9,235 nucleotides of DNA from an uncultured Clostridia bacterium. Lineage in GTDB: Bacteria; Bacillota; Clostridia; Oscillospirales; Ruminococcaceae. Location: the NCBI GenBank assembly GCA_937901465.1, contig CALGTU010000006.1:1-9235 (forward strand), given 5' to 3'. The notes under the pieces are model-generated. The model saw only the letters and a program-made list of their open reading frames with translations, made no database searches and was not told the origin of the DNA. The translations under genes were made by a program, and so were the position numbers. Below are positions 5,312 through 9,235 of the stretch, piece by piece (the stretch's first letter is position 1; each line of letters starts with the position of its first letter).

Positions 5312-5340
5312 TTGCATAAACGGATGCGTTGTGGTATAAT
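5312..5340 (+). promoter_or_regulatory. Promoter of the DUF1858 gene
   Basis: The -35 TTGCAT is at 5312-5317, with a 17-bp spacer and perfect -10 TATAAT at 5335-5340. TG at 5332-5333 extends the -10. It starts three bases after the upstream terminator's T run. Confidence 0.78.
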
Positions 5341-5375
5341 ATTTTTATGAAATTTTTAATCGGAGGAATACTGAA

Positions 5376-5579
5376 ATGGCACAGATAACAAAAGATTCAA
5401 TTATAGGCGATGTTCTCGATATGAATACAGATACAGCACCTTTCTTTCTTGAAATGGGTATGCATTGTCTCGGTTGCCCCTCAGCAAGAGGAGAATCAAT
5501 AGCAGAGGCATGCGAAGTTCATGGCGTTAACGCTGATGAACTCGTAGCTAAAATCAATGCATTTTTAGCTGATAAGTAA
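5376..5579 (+). CDS. DUF1858 domain protein (hybrid-cluster-protein-associated redox disulfide type)
   Basis: A 67-residue single-domain protein. It matches the DUF1858 pattern: an N-terminal ITKDSIIGDVLDMNTDTAPFF stretch (4-24) predicting a helix that packs on the domain, then MGMHCLGCPSA (27-37) with a CxxC pair at Cys31/Cys34, then SIAEACEVHGVN and a final helix. A third cysteine is Cys46. The CxxC pair is the presumed redox-active or metal-binding site; the family is often fused to or found beside hybrid cluster proteins and other anaerobic redox genes, but none lies here. The precise function is unknown. GGAGG (5362-5366) stands 9 nt before ATG. It has its own extended -10 promoter and is followed by a hairpin, so it may be mostly monocistronic, with some readthrough into trmK. 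Confidence 0.87.
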   Translation: MAQITKDSIIGDVLDMNTDTAPFFLEMGMHCLGCPSARGESIAEACEVHGVNADELVAKINAFLADK

Positions 5580-5587
5580 AATTCTTA

Positions 5588-5624
5588 AAGGGCGTCTCCT
5601 TTGGGGGAGTGCGCCCTTATTTCT
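5588..5624 (+). terminator. Terminator between the DUF1858 gene and trmK
   Basis: AAGGGCG (5588-5594) pairs with CGCCCTT (5612-5618); an inner CTCC/GGAG pairing continues past a small asymmetric internal loop. The tail ATTTCTGTTTTTT is T-rich. Because no clear promoter is seen before trmK, it may act as a partial terminator or attenuator that sets trmK-nif3-rqcH expression below that of the DUF1858 gene. Confidence 0.7.
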
Positions 5625-5642
5625 GTTTTTTGGAGGATTTTT

Positions 5643-6320
5643 ATGCTTGATGAAAGATTATCTCTTTGTGCTGAGTTTGTAACTCAGGGCGGAAGAGTCT
5701 GCGATGTCGGAACAGACCATGCTTATCTTGTTGCACATCTTCTTATAAGCGGAAAATCCGCTTCGGCAATAGCTTGTGATATAGCTGATGGTCCTTTGCT
5801 TTCGGCAAAAATGACTATCGAAAAGAATAATCTTTGCGATAGAGCAGAAGTTATAAAATCAGACGGACTTGACAGTATTTCACCCGATGGTATAACAGAT
5901 GTTGTGATAGCCGGAATGGGTGGAGAACTTATAACAGATATAGTTTTAAGAACAGAATGGTTGAAAAATAATGTTAATCTTGTTTTACAACCTATGACAA
6001 AGCCCGAGATTCTCCGTGAATCTCTTATGAAAAACGGATATGAAATCATAAAAGAAGAATGTGCTTCTGATAAAAACCACGCATATACAGTTATCTGTTT
6101 TAAATATACAGGAAATTCAAAAGAAAACGTTTCGTTAAAAGAAAAGTGGTTAGGTAAAATTTCGGATAATAAAAATCCTCATAATATAGCCTATGCCGAA
6201 CTTTTTCTCTCTAAAGAAAATAAAATTATAAACGGAATGAAATTATCAGAAGATACAAAATACATAGAAGAACACGAGAAAACAGCAAAAATTTTTGAAG
6301 ACTTTCTGAAAGGAAGATAA
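5643..6320 (+). CDS. trmK: tRNA (adenine(22)-N1)-methyltransferase
   Basis: TrmK uses S-adenosylmethionine to methylate N1 of A22 in the D arm of bacterial tRNAs, in the cytoplasm. The product has 225 residues. The Rossmann methyltransferase half carries motif I VCDVGTDHAYL (19-29, SAM loop), ACDIADGP (44-51, SAM ribose contact region), VIKSDGLD (70-77) and the TrmK-specific IAGMGGELI (89-97), with LQPM at 115-118. The C-terminal part (about 160-225) is a charged coiled coil typical of the family. The start is ATG 5643, 6 nt after GGAGG (5632-5636); an upstream in-frame TTG at 5601 would begin inside the terminator hairpin and has no ribosome site. The next gene starts 2 bp after its stop. 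The trmK-nif3 pair is a common Firmicutes arrangement, usually beside rpoD, which is not seen here. Confidence 0.93.
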   Translation: MLDERLSLCAEFVTQGGRVCDVGTDHAYLVAHLLISGKSASAIACDIADGPLLSAKMTIEKNNLCDRAEVIKSDGLDSISPDGITDVVIAGMGGELITDIVLRTEWLKNNVNLVLQPMTKPEILRESLMKNGYEIIKEECASDKNHAYTVICFKYTGNSKENVSLKEKWLGKISDNKNPHNIAYAELFLSKENKIINGMKLSEDTKYIEEHEKTAKIFEDFLKGR

Positions 6321-6322
6321 CT

Positions 6323-7117
6323 ATGACAACAGTAGGTCAGATTTACGATATTTTAGATAAATCAGCTCCTTTTAAAAGAGCGGATAAATATGATAATTCG
6401 GGTATCCTTGTTGGTGGCAGGGAAGACAGCGTTTCAAAAGTTCTTATCGCTCTTGATATAACAAACGATGTTATTGAAGAGGCAAAAGAAAAGGGTGCTG
6501 ATCTTATAATTTCTCATCACCCCGTTTTTAATTTCAGATATGAAGAATTCGGTAATATCGATAATAAAACACCTATCTATAACCTTGCGAAATATGGTAT
6601 TTCCGCAATCTGCACACACACCTGCCTCGATGTTGCAGAAGGCGGAATAAATGATATCATTTTTGATATGCTCAAAGGTCCTTTTTCGCTTAAAGATAAT
6701 CCCGAAATTTTAGAAGTTGTCGGCGAAGATTATGGCTATGGAAAAATATGCGTTACAGAAAAGGAATTCACACCGAAAGAAACCGCTGAAATGCTCAAAA
6801 AAATCTTTGGTTGCACAGTTGTAAAATACTGCCCCGGAAAAGATAAGATAAAGAAAATTGCGTTCTGTTCGGGTGGTGGCGGATCACTTCTTACTCTCGC
6901 TTATGAGAAAGGAGCAGACGCTTATATCTGCGGAGATGTCAAGCACGACCGCTGGATAGCTTCAAAGAATCTGGGGATTTCTCTTTTTGATTGCGGACAT
7001 TATCATACAGAAGTTATAATGGTTGATTATCTTGTTAAACTTCTTTCATCCGAAATTTCAGATACAGAGTTTTTGCCCGCAGAAAACGGAACAGATGTTG
7101 TAGAATACGAATTTTAA
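6323..7117 (+). CDS. Nif3-like dinuclear metal center hexameric protein
   Basis: A Nif3/YqfO-family protein of 264 residues, soluble and expected to form a toroidal hexamer with a two-metal site facing inside. Ligand motifs are all present: ISHHP (63-67, His65/His66), THTCLD (98-103, His99 and Asp103), GDVKHD (204-209), and GHYHTE (225-230, His226 and Glu230). The N-terminal DKYDNSGILVG (21-31) is also typical. At 264 residues it lacks the extra PII-like insert that makes B. subtilis YqfO about 370 residues, so it is the short form. The biochemical role is unsettled; GTP cyclohydrolase I type 2 labels in databases are not supported by the motifs alone. AGGAAG at 6311-6316 serves ATG 6323, and the 2-bp gap from trmK implies translational coupling. 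Confidence 0.92.
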   Translation: MTTVGQIYDILDKSAPFKRADKYDNSGILVGGREDSVSKVLIALDITNDVIEEAKEKGADLIISHHPVFNFRYEEFGNIDNKTPIYNLAKYGISAICTHTCLDVAEGGINDIIFDMLKGPFSLKDNPEILEVVGEDYGYGKICVTEKEFTPKETAEMLKKIFGCTVVKYCPGKDKIKKIAFCSGGGGSLLTLAYEKGADAYICGDVKHDRWIASKNLGISLFDCGHYHTEVIMVDYLVKLLSSEISDTEFLPAENGTDVVEYEF

Positions 7118-7132
7118 TTTTACGGAGGATTT

Positions 7133-8881
7133 ATGGCACTCGACGGAGCATTTTTATATGCTGTAAAACAAGAACTTTCTTCTCTTATCGGAGGAAGAAT
7201 AGATAAAATATATCAACCTTCAAGAGATGAAATAATCATCGCTATAAGGTCTGAAGGAAGTACAAAAAAAGTTCTTTTCTCATCGGGAGCGAATTGCGCA
7301 AGAGTTCACCTTACAGAAACATCTCCCGAAAATCCTAAAACACCGCCGATGTTCTGTATGCTTATGAGAAAGCATTTGGGCGGCGGAAAACTTCTTTCTA
7401 TCCGTCAGGACGGTCTTGAAAGAATACTTTATTTTGATTTTGAATGTATGAACGAAATCGGCGATATGGTTAAAGTTACCGTTGCCATAGAAATTATGGG
7501 AAGATATTCAAATATCATTCTTATTTCAGGCGAGGGAAGAATTATAGATGCAATAAGAAGAGTAGATGCCGAAATGTCAAGAGAAAGAATGATTCTTCCC
7601 GGAATGACATATACTCTTCCTTCAAAGCCCGAAAAGATTTCTTTTCTTTATTCAGAAAAGGAAGAAATCAGAGAAAAACTTTTTTCTTTGCATAATAACG
7701 ACCTTTCAAAATGTCTTGTTTCTGTTTTTGAAGGAATTTCCCCCTTGTTTGCAAGAGAATGTGTTGACAGAGCGTCAGGCAGAGATCTGACTTTAGAAGA
7801 ACTTGATGAAAATACATTTGATAAACTCTGTGATTATATCTTTCTGACAAGAGAAAAACTTTTATCAAAAAACTGTGATTTTACAGTTCTTACTGATGAA
7901 AATAATAATCTTAAGGATTTCTGTTTCACAGATATAAAACAATATGGAGATCTTATGACATCAAGAACTTTCTCAACAGCAGGAGAAACACTTGATAAAT
8001 TCTATTTTGAAAGAGATAATTCAAATCGTCTCAAACAGCGTTCTGCCGATATGATAAAATTTCTTTCGAATACATCAGAACGAATTTCAAGAAAACTCGC
8101 TCTTCAGCGTGAAGAGCTTAAAGAATGTGATTTAAAAGACGATCTAAGACTTAAAGGCGATCTCATAAACGCTAATATTTATCGTCTCGAAAAAGGACAG
8201 AAAAAGGTGATTCTCGAAAACTATTATGATGATAATAAAGAGATTGAAATTTCTCTTGATGAACGCCTTTCTCCTTCTCAGAACGCGCAGAAATATTATT
8301 CTGAATACAGAAAGTCTTTAAACGCTGAAAAGAAACTTACAGAACTTATCGAAAAGGGAGAAAAAGAACTTATTTATATCGAAAGCGTTCTTGATTCTCT
8401 TATGCGTTCAACAACCGAAAATGAAGTTCTTCTTCTTCGTCAGGAACTTGCCGAACAGGGATATTTAAGACTTAAAGGCGGAAAACAAAAACCGCCTAAA
8501 GAACTTCCACCTATGGAATTTTTATCGTCCGATGGTTTCAGAATTCTTGTCGGAAGAAATAATAAACAGAACGATAAACTCACTTTAAAAACAGCGGAAA
8601 AAACAGATATATGGCTTCATACAAAAGACATTCCCGGTTCTCATGTAATCATCTGCACAGAGGGGAATGAGGTTTTTGATGAAACAATAACCGAAGCAGC
8701 AATTCTTGCGGCTTATCATAGTAAGGGAAAAAGCTCTGCTCAGGTTCCTGTTGATTATGTTGAAGTAAGGTTTGTAAAAAAACCCGCAGGTTCAAAACCC
8801 GGTATGGTTATATTTACAAATAACAGAACACTTTATGTCAAGCCTGATGAGGAAATTGTTGAAAAACTTAAAAAGGGGTAA
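7133..8881 (+). CDS. rqcH: Ribosome quality control protein RqcH (NFACT family)
   Basis: RqcH, the bacterial Rqc2/NEMF homologue, binds stalled 50S subunits with peptidyl-tRNA and recruits tRNA-Ala to add C-terminal alanine tails that mark the chain for proteolysis. Length is 582 residues, close to B. subtilis RqcH (about 570). Domains: NFACT-N (about 1-165, starting MALDGAFLYAVKQEL and including RKHLGGGKLL at 79-88), a helix-hairpin-helix part (about 170-240), a long coiled coil (about 285-445), and NFACT-R (about 460-575, with TDIWLHTKDIPGSHVI at 491-506). The Asp-Arg pair needed for tailing in B. subtilis (Asp97-Arg98) reads Glu96-Arg97 here. Older annotations call this family fibronectin-binding protein (FbpA); a surface role is unlikely since no signal peptide is seen. 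GGAGG (7124-7128) is only 4 nt before ATG. The next ORF starts 6 bp downstream. Confidence 0.95.
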   Translation: MALDGAFLYAVKQELSSLIGGRIDKIYQPSRDEIIIAIRSEGSTKKVLFSSGANCARVHLTETSPENPKTPPMFCMLMRKHLGGGKLLSIRQDGLERILYFDFECMNEIGDMVKVTVAIEIMGRYSNIILISGEGRIIDAIRRVDAEMSRERMILPGMTYTLPSKPEKISFLYSEKEEIREKLFSLHNNDLSKCLVSVFEGISPLFARECVDRASGRDLTLEELDENTFDKLCDYIFLTREKLLSKNCDFTVLTDENNNLKDFCFTDIKQYGDLMTSRTFSTAGETLDKFYFERDNSNRLKQRSADMIKFLSNTSERISRKLALQREELKECDLKDDLRLKGDLINANIYRLEKGQKKVILENYYDDNKEIEISLDERLSPSQNAQKYYSEYRKSLNAEKKLTELIEKGEKELIYIESVLDSLMRSTTENEVLLLRQELAEQGYLRLKGGKQKPPKELPPMEFLSSDGFRILVGRNNKQNDKLTLKTAEKTDIWLHTKDIPGSHVIICTEGNEVFDETITEAAILAAYHSKGKSSAQVPVDYVEVRFVKKPAGSKPGMVIFTNNRTLYVKPDEEIVEKLKKG

Positions 8882-8887
8882 ATAAAA

Positions 8888-9127
8888 ATGAGAAAGATGC
8901 TTGTAAAACGCTCGTTGGCAATAATTATACTTTGCTCGGTAATTGCAGTGATTGTATTTTTAGCTGTATGCTTCGGACAATCCGATGTATCAAACTATGT
9001 TTTCTTTGCAAAATCTTATGAAAAGATGGAAACAGAAAGGAGGCTTCGGGGTGCAACGGCTGCTAGAAAAATTATTCCATACATACTACAAAGACATATA
9101 CCGTTATCTTTACAGCCTCACCCATGA
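8888..9127 (+). CDS. Short membrane-anchored ORF, probably truncated at its 3' end
   Basis: The open frame codes 79 residues, but probably only the first 48 or so are native. A basic start (MRKMLVKR) leads into one membrane helix (about 9-30, SLAIIILCSVIAVIVFLAVCFG), then SDVSNYVFFAKSYEKMETE (32-50). AAAAGGGG at 8871-8878 is a good ribosome site and overlaps the end of rqcH, so this start looks real and cotranscribed. From about residue 50 the sequence (RRLRGATAARKI...) reads the ECF sigma gene in another frame and looks like non-coding residue. The gene's true 3' part seems lost at a junction near 9030-9050. The family is not recognised; the YVFFAKSYE stretch vaguely recalls the start of a SPOR-type domain, which is only a guess. 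Confidence 0.5.
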   Translation: MRKMLVKRSLAIIILCSVIAVIVFLAVCFGQSDVSNYVFFAKSYEKMETERRLRGATAARKIIPYILQRHIPLSLQPHP

Positions 9128-9235
9128 TGCTTCCCTTTCCGAGGATTTAGCCTCCGATGTTTTTTTGGAAGTGGTAAAATCCATTGCCACTTTCCGTGGG
9201 GAAGCAGACGTAAAAACATGGATGTTTTCCATAGC
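9051..9235 (+). CDS. ECF-type RNA polymerase sigma factor, N-terminal part
   Basis: Sixty-one complete codons are visible before the window ends. The reading YYKDIYRYLYSLTHD (12-26), SEDLASDVFLEVVKSIATFRGE (30-51) and VKTWMFSIA (54-62) is a clear sigma region 2 of the extracytoplasmic-function type: core-binding helix with D-L-x-x-D-V-F, then the W-M-F-x-I-A segment that recognises the -10. Region 4 and any anti-sigma partner lie beyond the edge. I chose GTG 9051 because AAAGGAGG (9036-9043) is 7 nt upstream; an in-frame ATG at 9018 adds 11 residues but lacks a comparable site. Ser is mostly TCC and Ala/Thr often GCC/ACC, unlike all genes to the left, which favours TCT/TCA and GCT/GCA. This suggests foreign origin. 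Such factors often sit with an anti-sigma or transporter genes, not testable here. Confidence 0.85.
   Translation, partial: MQRLLEKLFHTYYKDIYRYLYSLTHDASLSEDLASDVFLEVVKSIATFRGEADVKTWMFSI

Noticed and set aside
5601..5642. Upstream TTG start for trmK
   Set aside because: It lies inside the terminator hairpin; ATG 5643 has GGAGG at proper spacing and matches the usual family N-terminus.

Overview
The window is ordinary low-GC Firmicutes chromosome. The gene families, the AAA/ATA/AGA-rich codon use and the strong AGGAGG ribosome binding sites suggest a Clostridia member, most likely Oscillospiraceae/Ruminococcus-like. The species call is inference from style, because no rRNA or other taxonomic marker is present. 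All convincing genes are on the + strand.

Layout: (1) Positions 2-3532 form a division and cell-wall block: the 3' end of murA, divIB/ftsQ, a terminator, ftsZ on its own promoter, a terminator, then a divIVA-like coiled-coil gene on its own promoter with a structured leader. ftsA is absent between ftsQ and ftsZ. (2) A class I fumarate hydratase beta-subunit gene (3536-4087) follows divIVA by 3 bp with no alpha subunit in the window. (3) A SigH-like sigma-70 factor (4282-4854) has its own promoter in an AT-rich, repeat-bearing control region. (4) A short intergenic stretch holds a UUCG terminator and, directly after it, a 73-nt sequence that folds like a damaged tRNA (about 4882-4954). This lies just upstream of a small eight-cysteine zinc-ribbon gene (4982-5260). 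(5) A DUF1858 redox-disulfide protein (5376-5579) stands between two terminators with its own promoter. (6) A tight run trmK - nif3-like - rqcH (5643-8881) links tRNA modification, a dinuclear-metal protein and ribosome rescue. (7) At the right end a short membrane-protein ORF (8888-9127) seems to lose its own sequence near 9030-9050, where base composition and codon use change and an ECF sigma factor begins at 9051 and runs off the window. This looks like the left edge of inserted DNA or an assembly junction.

Four promoters (before ftsZ, divIVA, the sigma gene and the DUF1858 gene) share one design: a TTG-type -35, exactly 17 bp, and an extended TGn -10. Most of the window is housekeeping. 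The parts most worth a second look are the tRNA-like element, the discontinuity near 9030-9050, and the structured divIVA leader. I see no CRISPR array, no recognisable transposase or integrase, no defence system and no known riboswitch.
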